Assembly: GCA_973895155.1 (NCBI GenBank)
Contig: OZ316897.1
Span: 21,204,001-21,268,000 of the forward strand
Direction: 5' to 3'
DNA from: Marsupella aquatica
Taxonomy: Eukaryota; Marchantiophyta
DNA: 64,000 bases
Both the position numbers and the translations under genes were made by a program. The notes under the pieces are model-generated. The model saw only the letters and a program-made list of their open reading frames with translations. It was not told the DNA's origin and made no database searches. This document shows, in pieces, positions 10,809 to 21,926 of this stretch (positions are counted from its first letter, which is position 1; each line of letters opens with the position of its first letter).

Positions 10809-11043
10809 TCTCTCAGTCGTGTGTCATTTTAAACCGATCTATCTTGATTAGCGTCAGGTACCTATTTCTTCTTCCTTAGGCACAGGTTTATTTGTCACCA
10901 TAGAAGCACATACTACACAGATCAGTTCTGTGTGCAAACAAGGTAATATCATTGTTTGATCATATGAAGCCATTTTTGCGTGGGCTTATGTAAAGCGTCC
11001 ATTGGGGATCAGAGAGCTCGTCAGAGAGCACCCACTTAGAGCC

Positions 11044-11153
11044 AGTAACTTAACCATTTTTGTGCACTGGGATGAATGAATCTCGTTGTCGGTAAGCTAG
11101 TAACTTAACCATTTTGGTGCACTGGGATGAATGAACCTCGTTGTGGGTAAGTG
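11044..11153. repeat. Tandem duplication of 55 bp
   Basis: Two adjacent copies of 'agtaacttaaccattttt' plus 'gcactgggatgaatgaa' differ at about six positions. It lies just beyond the 3' side of the truncated RING paralogue. Confidence 0.9.
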
Positions 11154-11352
11154 TCGGGGAGGTTCCTCATGACATTTCTGTATTGGGTTAAACAATAGGG
11201 AGGATCGAATGCACACTGCGAGCCATTCTTTGTCCTTATTTGCAAAAATTCGCCAACTTCCGCCGTTTTACTGGACGGGCATCTAAAGTACAAAAGAAGA
11301 AAATTGGAAAAAAGAATTTTTTGGTCACAGTTTTCCCATGGCTAGCTACGAA

Positions 11353-11690
11353 TTACAAGTAAATTTTGGGTGGAAGCGGAGTGGGCATGCTGGAGGCAGG
11401 GGTTTTACAGATGGGGCATTGCCTGTTCTTTGAGCTCCACAAAATTGTGATGCACTTGTAACAGATATTAGCATAATTGCAGTCCCTCCAATAGGCCCGC
11501 TGCTGACCCGGATCTTCTCCAAACTCATTCGTGCAAATAATGCACTTTGCCACCTGCACCCTACAACTCCAGATGAGTTCAGTGTCTCGAATGTGAGTTC
11601 CAGTTCTCTCTCTCAACTTTCCACTTATCCCTCTCAGCGTCGTGTAGTGTCAATAGGTCCTGCAATATCCCTTCAGAAAACCAAAGACTA
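11353..11690 (-). pseudogene. Truncated coiled-coil/RING paralogue
   Basis: The minus frame encodes a RING-like exon: CIIC, then DCNYANICYKC, then QCPIC, ending in the same PLPPKIY tail as the paralogue at 13160. The exon opens at an equivalent acceptor (GTGCAG|GTGGCAAAG). The position that holds His in the paralogue (NCNHANIC) is Tyr here (DCNYANIC), so a zinc ligand is missing. Immediately upstream, 11610-11690 keeps a short piece of the coiled-coil exon (ILQDLLTLHDAERDKWK), but it runs into a stop and most of that exon is gone. I read it as a decayed tandem copy. A short RING-only protein cannot be excluded. Confidence 0.6.
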
Positions 11691-11983
11691 ATTGGCCATA
11701 TGATCCTTGCCGGCTGGATATTGTGTTTGATTGCATGCTACATGTAGCCACCTCCAGACTTTCGATTGTCAAGTATTTAGAAAATGTCACAAAATCTGTT
11801 AGGTCGACCTTACTCTTAATTCGTAGATCAAGTTGTTATTAAGAATAAAACGTGCGGATGTGTACATTAAATTCATTTAGTAGAAGAGGACCTCATAGGA
11901 AGATGGGGATCATTGATCTCTAAGAAGAAGCAGTTGAGTTTGTTGCTGTTTGTGAAAAGACCTCTGAAATATACTTTGACCGG

Positions 11984-12500
11984 TCATTGCATCTCCAGTG
12001 GTTTGTCCAGATTTCGGAGTCGCAGCGACAAATCCTGCTGAACCGACTCCTCTGCGGAATCCAGCTCTGCCCATTTAGGAATTCCTGTCATAGTTCTTGT
12101 CTCGTCTGTAATTAATGTCCTTCTCCCCGTCTGCCCCAAAATCTGAGTAACATTTACAAAAGCAAGAAATCCCGAGAGCATACATCTTCTGTTCGTCACT
12201 CATCCTTCAGCTGTCTTCTAACATAAATCCACTTGATTGATTCCTTTTCCTATTCCTTTCCGCCTCTGTTGGTTTCTTCAATCTTGTTCGACGTCTTTTG
12301 ACTTTCTTTTGTTTTGGAGTAACTGAGAAATCGGCAGGAACCTGAGGCTGCGTCTAGTTTTTACCGTTGGGACAGAAATGAACATCTTCCGGCTCACGAA
12401 AGAGTGACGGCAATATTCCCATTCAAGGAAAAGAATGGGGGCAATATACATATTCCCATTTATAATGGTGGAGGGTGTTTTAGTGTTTTTACTCAACTCT
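11984..12500 (-). pseudogene. 5' region homologous to upstream part of the RING gene
   Basis: Stretches here match 16370-17030 in order. 'actcagatttgggg...gag' is followed about 120 bp later by 'ctggagatgcaa', and there is a shared AGGTTCC block with 'gagaaatc'. The arrangement mirrors the 5' flank or first exon(s) of the intact RING gene. Together with 11353-11690 it suggests that a whole gene was duplicated and then lost its central exon. Coding status of the 5' exon is unclear in both copies. Confidence 0.35.
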
Positions 12501-13159
12501 TGGAAAGCAAGGAACGAGTCATCTCACAAAATACAAAACCTCTGTTTGATCATGACCATGGTAGGGTTCTTGTTTGGACCGTGATTGTTCCCGTGTCGTG
12601 CTCCTTTTGGTCGATGGAAGTAGAATTCAGTTTCAATGTCCTGCACCGATTACTATTTAATATTTTTAACCTGAGAAAGATTTGTGTGACCTGACCAGCC
12701 CGAGGTCTCTCAAGCTGTAGGGTTCTTTCACCACCGAATCCAAAACATCAATTATGTCTCGTTTCTTCAAAAGATGTCTACAAATACACACACAGTACAT
12801 TGCTCATGAGACTCTACACAACTAAATCAACAGTACAGAGCAAATCCTGTGTGTTTTCTTGTTCAATGGAAGCGAGGACAACGTTGCATGTTGGTCTTGA
12901 CTTTCTCAAAATTGAACTCAAATACATGGCGCTTTTGATTAGAGTGCCTTGCATTAGATCACAACACCCAGGCTTTCTATTACACAGCAATCGCTTAAAA
13001 ACATATTTGTACGCCCACCCAATGTTGTCATTTTCTACATAGCAGGTTCTGTTTTTGGGGAAGATAATAATAAGAGTGGAGCGAGTACTGATAAAACCAT
13101 ATTTGTACACTTGGTGACACCTGTAAACAAGGAAGCATGATATTTAGTTTACGGTTCAC
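12501..13159. other. Spacer between RING paralogues
   Basis: AT-rich sequence with no supported gene. A 98-codon minus frame at 12814-13110 has no recognised domain. Confidence 0.35.
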
Positions 13160-15166
13160 TCAGAAGTAAATCTTGGGTGGAAGGGGAGTGGGCATGCTGG
13201 AGGCAGGGGTTCTACAAGAGGGGCATTGCCTATTCTTTGAGCTCCACAACGTTTTGGTGCACTTGTAACAGATATTAGCATGGTTGCAGTTCTTCCAATA
13301 GGCCCGCTGTTTATCCAGACCTTCTCCAAACTCAGTCATGCAAACGATGCACTCTGCCACCTGCGCCCAGCATGCCCGATGAGGACCACATGACCAAGGA
13401 CTGATTTGTCTGAATTAATTAAAGTTGACAAGTGTTTGGTTCCTTCGAAAAATCGCAATGAAGATCTCTAATTACCTGTATGTTCACTAATGTACTTACG
13501 TTTTACAAAGGTGTGCAATCAAACAGTGTTAAATTCCAAACTCATCGTTGTGAAGACGAAAATGAATCCAGAAGGCGAGAAATTTGACAATGGAGGCCAC
13601 TGCTCCAGTAATTACCTCAGTTTTCTCAAGCCTGATGATCTCCTCGCTCTGTTCCCTGATTGTTTGATTCGCGAGAGCATTCAATTTTGAGGAGTCCTCC
13701 AATTCCACATTTCGTCGCTCCTGTTCGTCAATGAGATCTCTGCACAGTTCTTCGAGTTTTTCCCGTTCAGATTTCGCCTCTCGAGTCTGCCTCTCCAAGA
13801 TGAGCTGCAGGACTTGATGCTGCGAAGCCCAATCTTCTACTTTCGGCTCACTCTGCCTCCCTTCCCCCACATCCCTTTCACTTTTCGTCAAGTGCGCACA
13901 AATTCCACTTGAAGATCTACCCAAAGTTTCTGTAAGAGCCTCGGTGCTCGAAATCATTTGATGGTCCTCTGTTCGGCGTTCGAGATCCAAAATTTGCTCT
14001 TCTACCGGGTGTTGCTCAAGCAGATCCCTACATACTTCTGCGATGTTCATACCTTCGGCTTCAGCTGATGCCAGCCTAGTAAAAACTGCCTTCCGCCGCT
14101 GTGATTCCAAAGTGAGCATCATAAGTTGCTGTTCTCGAGCACAAGCTTCATCTTTCAGCGTCTTGCTTGTGAGTTCCAAGTGATCTCTCTCCACTTTCCA
14201 CTTTTCCCTCTCAGCGTTGTGTACCTTCATTAGCTCCTGCGTCGTCTCTCTAAAAGAATCCCTTTCCACCTTCCACTGATCCCTCTCGATGTTGTGTAGT
14301 TTCAGGAGCTCCTGCAGTATCCCTTCAGATATTGCTGTCCGAAGCTTAGCACATTGTGCCTCCCACCTCTGCCTCTCCAAGATTAGATGCACGGGTTGAT
14401 TGTGTAAAACGAAATAATCTACATCCGTCTTATTGTGTTTCCCTTTCTGCATGTCGCTTTCGCTTTCGCTCTGCGTCAACGTCCCAGATATGCCATCCGT
14501 GTGTCTCTCCAACTTTCCGGTGAGAGCCTCATGGTTCGAAAGCTTTACCGTATCTCCTGTTCTGCTTTGGAGATCCAAAGTTTGGTGCTCTACATGCAAT
14601 TGTTGAAGTAGATCCCTACACACTTCTGCCACGTTCTTCCCTTCGGCATCTGCTGATGCGAGCCTGGTAAATTCTGCCGTCCACCGCTCTGACTCCAGAG
14701 TGAGGTTCCTGAGTTGCTGTTCCCAAGCACAAGCTTCATCCTCCAGCCTCTTGCATGCGAGTTTCCAGGTCTTGCATATGAGTTTCCAGTTATCTTTCTC
14801 GTGATTCCACTTGTCGCTCTCCGACTTCCACTTATCCCTCTCAGCGTTGTGTAATTTCACTAGCTTCAGCAGTGTCTCTGTATCCGAATCTGTGTGCCTG
14901 AATGGCCTGTCCTCCTCTACGCTCTTCGCAGCATTCTTGAGATTTAGCTCGTCCACTCGAAATTCATTCACTAGATTGATTTCTGTGGTCATCGTTGCCA
15001 AATCATGCATTAATATCAAAATGGCGGTCAAAGCAGCTCTAAATCTTCGCTTTGTGGCTGTCCTCAATCCCTCTTGATAGAGCCTCCGAGCTCTGAGGCG
15101 TATTCTGCTCAGGCGTTCGCTCCTTGACTTTCTCGGGTGGGGACGAGAAGTTAGAATACATAATGT
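13160..15166 (-). CDS. Coiled-coil protein with C-terminal RING (probable E3 ubiquitin ligase)
   Basis: Two minus-strand exons join in phase: a long exon ending at 13616 (ACTGAG|GTAATT) and a RING exon 13360-13160 (GCGCAG|GTGGCAGAG). The long exon is open from about 15166 with an AG in front, and its first in-frame ATG is at 15010, so an upstream exon may exist. The product is over 550 residues. It has extended charged coiled coil with an internal duplication: two blocks sharing DEACAxEQQL, LTLESxR, FTRLASAxAEG and AEVCRDLL. The C-terminal C3HC4 RING has CIVC, NCNHANICYKC and QCPSC. A terminal RING after coiled coil is typical of E3 ligases that choose substrates through the coiled coil. That role is inferred from family knowledge, and the substrate is unknown. 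The tail PLPPKIYF is conserved with the truncated paralogue. Confidence 0.7.
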
Positions 15167-18050
15167 CTATCATGTGAGCTGCACGACGAGAAAGGGCCTT
15201 TAGGATCATTCCAAAACTAACCGTCGAAGTCCCATTTGACAAGATTCAAGGTTGTCAAGTGGAAACTCAGGTTGCAACATAAGTCAATCGACTTCAGATA
15301 GGCAACATTGACGCGACCTGGTATTAATTTCGTCGGCTTTGAAATCGTACTCAATTTTCTACTGTCGACGGGTCCGAAGGTGAACCGATTCAGTGACAAG
15401 CTAGACTGGACACAACCGGTTCCTGAATTTCTCCCACACCCCAAAATAATTGCTACCAGATCCTCCTGTCCAAATATTTCGAAAGTAACACGGTCTTATC
15501 GAAATGCTAATACCTTGGAGGTTCTTCACTACGGAAACCAATTCGACGGCACAAGTGAGAACTACTTAAACGATTTGGAAGTTGAGAGAATGATATTGAA
15601 AGATCAGTGATCCAGGTCCCAGGTGCGGATACGATGGGATGAACACAGGGTCTGAAAATCGGACTCTTGCTCTTGATAGTTGAAATTGCTCTTGATACTT
15701 AGTTGAAAGTGGTCAAGCCATAAAGTTTAGGGTTGAATAACCAAAGAGAGACAGCTCTAGAGCACCTAGCTCCATGGGGAAGAACAGTGCTGAAGACCCA
15801 AACCAAAGCAACAACGAAAGGCTCAACATACACTCTTGATTGCCAAGCTTCACTGAGGAAGTGGAACGACACGGGGTCTGAATGAACGAGCGCCACGAGA
15901 CAGGGAAGATAAGACTCTGCATGATACTGTTCAAATCTAACCTCTCGGACAGTTTATTTCACAGCACTGTCGCTGGACAACAGATAAGAGGGCAATTACA
16001 AAGTAAAAGCAAAGGAAGCGCCTTACCGAAACCATCACACCGCTCCTAATTCTAGCTCATTCCATCCTGCTGCTCACTCTCAGTGCTGAATTTGGAAGTC
16101 TCCGGAGAGCATTCGATGAAATCGACCTGCCCATGACAAAATCAAAATGCCAATGAGTAATTGGGGCCAGATGTCGATGGCTGATTGCATGCTACATATA
16201 AGTAGGAGAGATTAGACGGTCAACTAGTTAGAAATTGTCAGGAGAGCCACGAAATCCACCTCACTCTCGAGTACTCGATCATCTAATTGCTATAAAGAAG
16301 AGAACTTACAGATGGGTGGAACTAACTTAGTAGAAGACGCGTCCAAAGCTTGGGCCTGATTCTCACTCGGAGAAGCTCGGACCTGATCTTTGCATCTCCG
16401 CTAGTTGGTCCTCTCTTTTGCCCAGATGTAGGATTTTCTGCGAACAATCCAGCTGAACAGTCGACTCCATCCGACAACCGTCGCAGCTGCTCAGATTTGA
16501 CTTCTTTGCACAGTTCTTCTTTGCTCTTCGCTTAAGTCCGTTGCTCCCACTTCTCATTTCCTCGATTCGCCCGTCTCTCTTTCCCAGCTTTGGCCCGAAA
16601 TCTGAGTCTTTTTCACAAAGCAGAGAATTCCGAAGTCAACATATCTTCTCGTATCTCAGAAATTCGCTTGTCTTCTGTTCTTAATCCTGTCGTGCACTGT
16701 TCGGTTCTTCCATCCGGTTCCGCGTCGTTTGTTTCTATTCTGTCTGGGGAAGACTCGGGGGAAGACTGAGAAATCAAAAGGAACCTGACGAAGACTACTG
16801 TCGGATATAGAATGAAAGTTCTTCCCTCCCTCTCAGGTTCCTTTGTGGGCTAGCTGCGGCGCTGTTTTCTGTTGTATTCTGTACGCTAGCTAAGTATACT
16901 TTCTTTCGATTCTCACGCCAAAGTGATTTGCCTTCCCGGAAAGGAAAAACATTAACAAAAGGAACATTCGTCCGCGTCACGAAAGGATAGGGAAGCGAGT
17001 CACCATTACAAAATGCCAATCGAAACAGTTATACGGAGGTTCTCGCATGCAAATCGATACATTCATACGGAAATTTGTCGACTGCAAACGGTTTCTCTGC
17101 TAGCGCAAACATTAGTTGGAAGGAAAACAACTACAAGTCCACACCATATCCAGAAACTGATAAGAGATCAAGGTAGTGAATAATGTCTTATTTATTAAAT
17201 AAGCTCGTATGGGCTGAGACGTCACCCTGCACAATGTAAAGTCTGCCTAGACGAAATCCAAAAGATGTTGCAAGATCAAAGTATCTCTCCAGTTCGAACG
17301 GCTGAGACGTCACCAAAACAGCTTTACTGTATCATTTTGTTGCTTGAACGAAATCCAAAAGCTTAGTGACATCACGCAAACGAAGATTCTTTGCCAACTC
17401 GATCAGGGGAGGTCTTGGCTGAGCGAAGACAGGGCTGCACAGTCCTCATGGCCCAGCTTAGGAAATAGGAACCTCCTGTCGTGGAAAAAAGTGTACAGTC
17501 GGACTGGACGACCAGATACATGTCTCCACGGCAAGCATGCAATTTGGTCCCCCTGTTTGGTCGTCATAGTACGTGGGACCCGGCCTAAATTTGTCTTTGG
17601 ATTTTCGATCGGGCCCATCAGAGTGCCGTGGCGTGGGGATGGCCCTCGATCGCCAGCGTCTAGCACGCTTTGTTTTAGTTCTCCTTCACGTAAAAACGAA
17701 CTTCGAAAAAGGCCCGGATCATCCGTGTGCGTGGCACCAAGAAATTTGATTCTCAAAGGTGAGATGATTATCTGCACATAGGCATTCGAAATAAGGAGGC
17801 ACTCTAGAAGGATGAGGATGATTATTGAAATACGAGCCCTGGGCCACTGCTTTGCACTTTGCAAGAAGGGAAGGCCCATAGGGATTGGGGGAGGGGGGGC
17901 ATTAGGGGCAGCAGGAAGCAAATATGTGATAGGGTCTACATTTTTCTCTTCAATGGTGAGCAAAAATAGCTAATCAAATCCAACGGCTGTTGATCTTTCC
18001 CGCCGAGAAGCTTTTTTGTATGCGGACGAAGGACAAAAAAAGACGGGATC
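15167..18050. other. Upstream region of RING gene and intergenic DNA
   Basis: 16370-17030 resembles 11984-12500 and probably holds 5' exon/UTR and promoter sequence of the RING gene. Short frames on both strands (for example 15308-15610 and 17403-17963) show no domain or codon pattern I trust. 17044-17350 repeats 'ggctgagacgtcacc' twice (17211 and 17302), containing the bZIP core GACGTCA. Confidence 0.35.
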
Positions 18051-18069
18051 CTTTATTATAGTTGTAGAT
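18051..18069. repeat. 19-bp inverted repeat, left arm
   Basis: CTTTATTATAGTTGTAGAT is perfectly inverted at 21137-21155. The pair encloses the CACTA element and about 600 bp of other DNA. It may mark the termini of an older element, but no clear target duplication flanks it. Confidence 0.5.
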
Positions 18070-18339
18070 TGGAGACTCATTTTAGTCAGAAATTAGGACG
18101 ACCAATATAAGCTCACTCTTGCCAACAACTTGCTTGCAAAGGCGCAAGAATCATGATTGAATACGAGTCGGGGGGGTCACTTCCACAAATGTTGACATCA
18201 TGTATGAACCAAATAAGGGGCATTTTATTCATTTTAGGGAAGTACTTAGAAGTAGCGAGGAAGTAAGGGGGTAACAATTCAAAGAGTACCACAGGGAGTA
18301 CCACTTGTCATCACATGATTCATTGCTTGCCACATGTCA

Positions 18340-20846
18340 CACTAGTAGAAACCGGGGCATTTCATGACCAGACCAGTTATGACAGGCTTGACCACCAGAG
18401 TGCTTTAATAAAGCGTCAGTCTTATGGGTGTGACCCCAGATGACTTGACAGTCACTAATGAGTCTACATAAGTGGCCCGCGGGTCTCTTAGAGGATTTTT
18501 AGGCTTCATAGAGAGTAATTAGTATAGTCGAGACGTTGTTTTGGAGCAAGTATGAAATGGTAGAAGTGACAAAATGGTTAAATAGAAATAGGAATTAAGC
18601 TCTATGCCCTTGACTTTTAGTTAGCAATAAGTGACATGAAGATTAGTTGAGAGAAAAAGAAAGATTTTTTTTCAGGCCATATTAGTATTGACATTTGATA
18701 GTCTAAATGTAAGTTTTAGACAAGTGTCAGGATAGATAAACTAAGCTACTTAGGACTTGGGATAAATATTCTTCTTGGTGTTAGATTAGTAAGGGAATAA
18801 CCAGGAGTAGTTCTAGTAATTAGTCAAATTGCTGTAGTTGCTTGGAGATCAATCATGTAGAGGAATTAGTGAAATTTGGGGTTACACCAATTTGGCGGTG
18901 CCGCTAAATTGAATAGCTAGCTTAGAGTGGGACTTACAGGGCCTTGCTACTGGCCAGTAATGAGGTGGAGAAAGGTCCAAGGGGGAGAAAATGTCGAGCC
19001 TAAAGTACAAGGGTTGAGCAGGAATCCAAGAGACCATCGATCGAAGGTTTGTGGCTATGGAGGTAGCAGCAGATCGGGAACTGTATCTTTAGCTTTGATT
19101 GCTCGTTTTTGCATTGCATAGGTGTGTTGGATTCGTCTTTGGATGCTCTCGCAGATGGCAGCTTCGATTTAGGCTTTCCTGGTACACCTTGAAGCTAGTA
19201 GAGGTTGCCATTTGACCTGGAATCCAAAATTTTCTCTGGTAAAAGCTGCAGCAGATCGGGAGATGTATCTTAGCCATTTCTTGATCGTTTTTGGATTGGA
19301 TTGGGGCATTGGATTTGTCTTTGGATACCCTTGATGCTATGAGCCAGGAATCAAGCCTCCCATCAGCTGCTCAAAGCTGAAGGAGCTCGAAGTTCAGCCC
19401 GAAAGTTCAGGATTTGGAATAACAAAGGCCAAATTTAGTGCTACGGTTTAGGGAGCTGTATCTTTGGCATTCTACCATCATTTTGGATTGGACAGCTGGG
19501 TTGGGATCGTCCTTGGATTCCCTTTGAGGACATGCATTCAAATCAGGGCTTCAAAAGGATCGTTGGATGCTATAGGAGTTAGATCTGGGAGCCGGAAATT
19601 AGGGATTTGAGTGAGAAGAAGCCAAAATCTGAGTTATATATTGCTTGACATGAGGGCTAGCTCGTGGCTTTCCTTGTTGGTTGCTGGATTCGAGGGGAGT
19701 AGTTGAGGTGTCCCTGGTGGCCATTCAGTGGAGATTGAGGTGCAGGACAAGGAGACAAGGAGAATTGATGCAAGATTGAATGTTCTGGTCAGGGAGAGCA
19801 CAGTGTGACTGATTTGAGGTGGAAAATTTGTGTGCATTGCTGGTGGCTCGTGGGTGCTGCTCAGGGATCCAAGGAGTGATACCAGGGCAAGTGGGCACCC
19901 TGAGGTTGAGTATTGGAGAGATCAGAGTGCTGTTGGAATCCACGAGAGAGATTTTAGGGCTAAAATGAGTGCCCAGGATACAATGTCATAAATTACTGAG
20001 TTACTACTAGAGACCAGGGAGGAGCTACTAGAGTAAAAATTGAAGGTAGGAGCTAGGAGGAGGTACCCATGGAGGCCAAAAGCGAATTCAGTTCAGGAGT
20101 GATGCATGGAGGTTTGTGAGAACTTACCTAGGTAGTGAGTAGGACATTTAGAATAGATGAGCAACAAGTTAGCCAAGTAAATTTCAGTTTCAAGCTTTGC
20201 AAGAGAGTAATTAGATGCATTGGATGCTGTGATAGGAGGTAGAGAAGAGACAAGGAGGAGAGCAGCTCCTGAGAGTGAGTGAGCTCTCAAGTTTTAGCTA
20301 TTTAGTTGTGCAAATTTTCAGTTTTAGGGGCTTGTATGTTGTTGGCTGGTGGAAGCTATGTGCATTTTCGCTCAAGCCAAGCTGATCAGCAACTGTAGTG
20401 TCCCAACTCTAGGAAAGTAGTGTGTGTATGAGAGAGGGTTCAGCCTGGAAGATTCACCTGTGTTGGAAGCTTTGAATTGTGAGTTACATAAAACAGCCCT
20501 CTTGACTTATCTCACTCTATTGTCCTGTTTGTGATGTTGTATATGACTGGTGGGTTTGTATTATCTTCCATTCAATCTGATGTTGAAGGTTCAGAAGTGT
20601 TAATTGGTTGTGCATAGTACACTATAGCATGTTCTCATCCAAAAATGCCCAAGTATGGATTTGGTCATTATTAGTCACAAAATGTGTCTTAAAGCCTAGT
20701 CACAGATCTGACCACTCGATTTCAGTCACTTTAAATAAGACGCTATGTCAAAATTATGACTGGCTTGATACCCCCCAAACTTTAGTCACAAGGAGTCATG
20801 GGCAGTCGTAAAACCTAGTCATATAGCACCCCGTTTTCTACTAGTG
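18340..20846. mobile_element. Complete non-autonomous CACTA transposon
   Basis: Left end CACTAGTAGAAACCGGGGC (18340) and right end ending CCCCGTTTTCTACTAGTG (20846) are near-perfect terminal inverted repeats of the En/Spm-CACTA type. The flanks carry the 3-bp target duplication TCA (18337-18339 and 20847-20849), as expected for this superfamily. Subterminal AGTCAC/GTGACT motifs repeat at both ends. The 2,507-bp interior has no transposase frame, so movement would need a transposase in trans. The TIRs differ by one or two bases, implying moderate age. It lies between the arms of a 19-bp inverted repeat. Confidence 0.9.
19065..19640. repeat. Degenerate internal tandem repeat of about 190 bp
   Basis: Three diverged units each contain 'gatcgggaactgtatctt' or a variant, then 'ttttggattgga' or similar, then 'ggattcgtctttggat'. 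All are inside the CACTA element. Such internal repeats are common in non-autonomous CACTA copies. Confidence 0.6.
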
Positions 20847-20849
20847 TCA

Positions 20850-21710
20850 ATAAATGATTGGTGGATTTTTGGAGCTTCATATCTATTCCTTTTAGAGAGA
20901 GTGGTTAAATATGGACGTTCACACAGGGTATACAACAATTTCATAAGGTGAACCCCCCAAGATAGGAGTTCCTTGTTGTCTATTGGGAGCAACGGGTAGG
21001 GCAGAAGGAGCTTGTGATCAAAGCCATTGGGGCAACATTCAAATTAGTAGTTGGGTAAAGTCTCATGAAAGTAGACACGCACAGCATGTCAATGGGGATT
21101 TGTCACAACTTAGGGCAGTCAAGACAGGAAGAAAATATCTACAACTATAATAAAGAAGCCCCCCAAAAGTTGTCAATAGTCCCTTTGATTTGGTGAGAAT
21201 AAAGCCTGACCATAATTGGACTTATGTTAGGTTTAATTTTAGCCTTTGACCGGTAGAACTAAGTGTCCACCAAAGCAAATAGGACCTTAGGGTCATTAAG
21301 TAGGTGATAATAATTATGAGGAGAGACGGTCTACGGTGTATAAGTTAAGTACACCAAAACTACAGGGTAAGCGCAAATAAGTATAGGGTTTTTATATTGG
21401 GTTTAGTGACATACTTTTAAATATTTGTTGAAGAATATTAAGGTTATTTTAATCCAATTTTGAAGATTATAAGAATCATGGGGTTTTTTAAAATCAAATT
21501 TTGGAATATTCCATTAAGTTAGGTATAAACAAATTCCTAAAAAAAACTTTATCGACTTAACTTTTAGGATATATGTTTATTCCCCCAAAACTTCGCGCAT
21601 GATATGGGACACCCCTTGGATTGAGGCCCTCGAGCAGTCGGCATGGTCCGCCAATTGCTTGATGACATTACTTACTTAGGCTAAAGATAGAGCATCACAG
21701 TGCTCACATC
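20850..21710. other. AT-rich intergenic DNA
   Basis: No gene seen. It contains the right arm of the 19-bp inverted repeat (21137-21155) and A/T runs around 21410-21560. Confidence 0.4.
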
Positions 21711-21926
21711 CTACTCTTGCATGTCCCGCCAGTCATCATTGTTGACATCATTTGGCTGGTCCTTTGACAGTTTGATAAGCCCGGTGGCACAAAATACCCC
21801 CTTCACCTGTCGCTCCCACAACAAGTAGTCTGTCCGGCCGTCGTATTTCATAACCTCAAACTTGGGACCTCCAAGCTTGATTTCCCCTATCCTTTTTTTG
21901 TTACTTGTCATAGTCTTGATTCCCAA
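21711..21926 (-). pseudogene. Copia gag relic
   Basis: The minus frame aligns with the N-terminus of the copia gag at 44475-45290: IKLGGPKFEVMKYDGRTDYL against FKLGGPKYEVTKYDGRSDYL, then LLWExQVKGV and a closing RDMQE/DRMQE. Only about 70 residues remain before a stop. No nearby LTR in the same orientation was found, so it is a fragment. The solo LTR at 24372 is of a related family but lies on the other strand. Confidence 0.7.

Noticed and set aside
17403-17963. 186-codon minus frame with a hydrophobic stretch
   Set aside because: No homology recognised. An overlapping plus frame of similar length is equally open, and codon pattern is not convincing.
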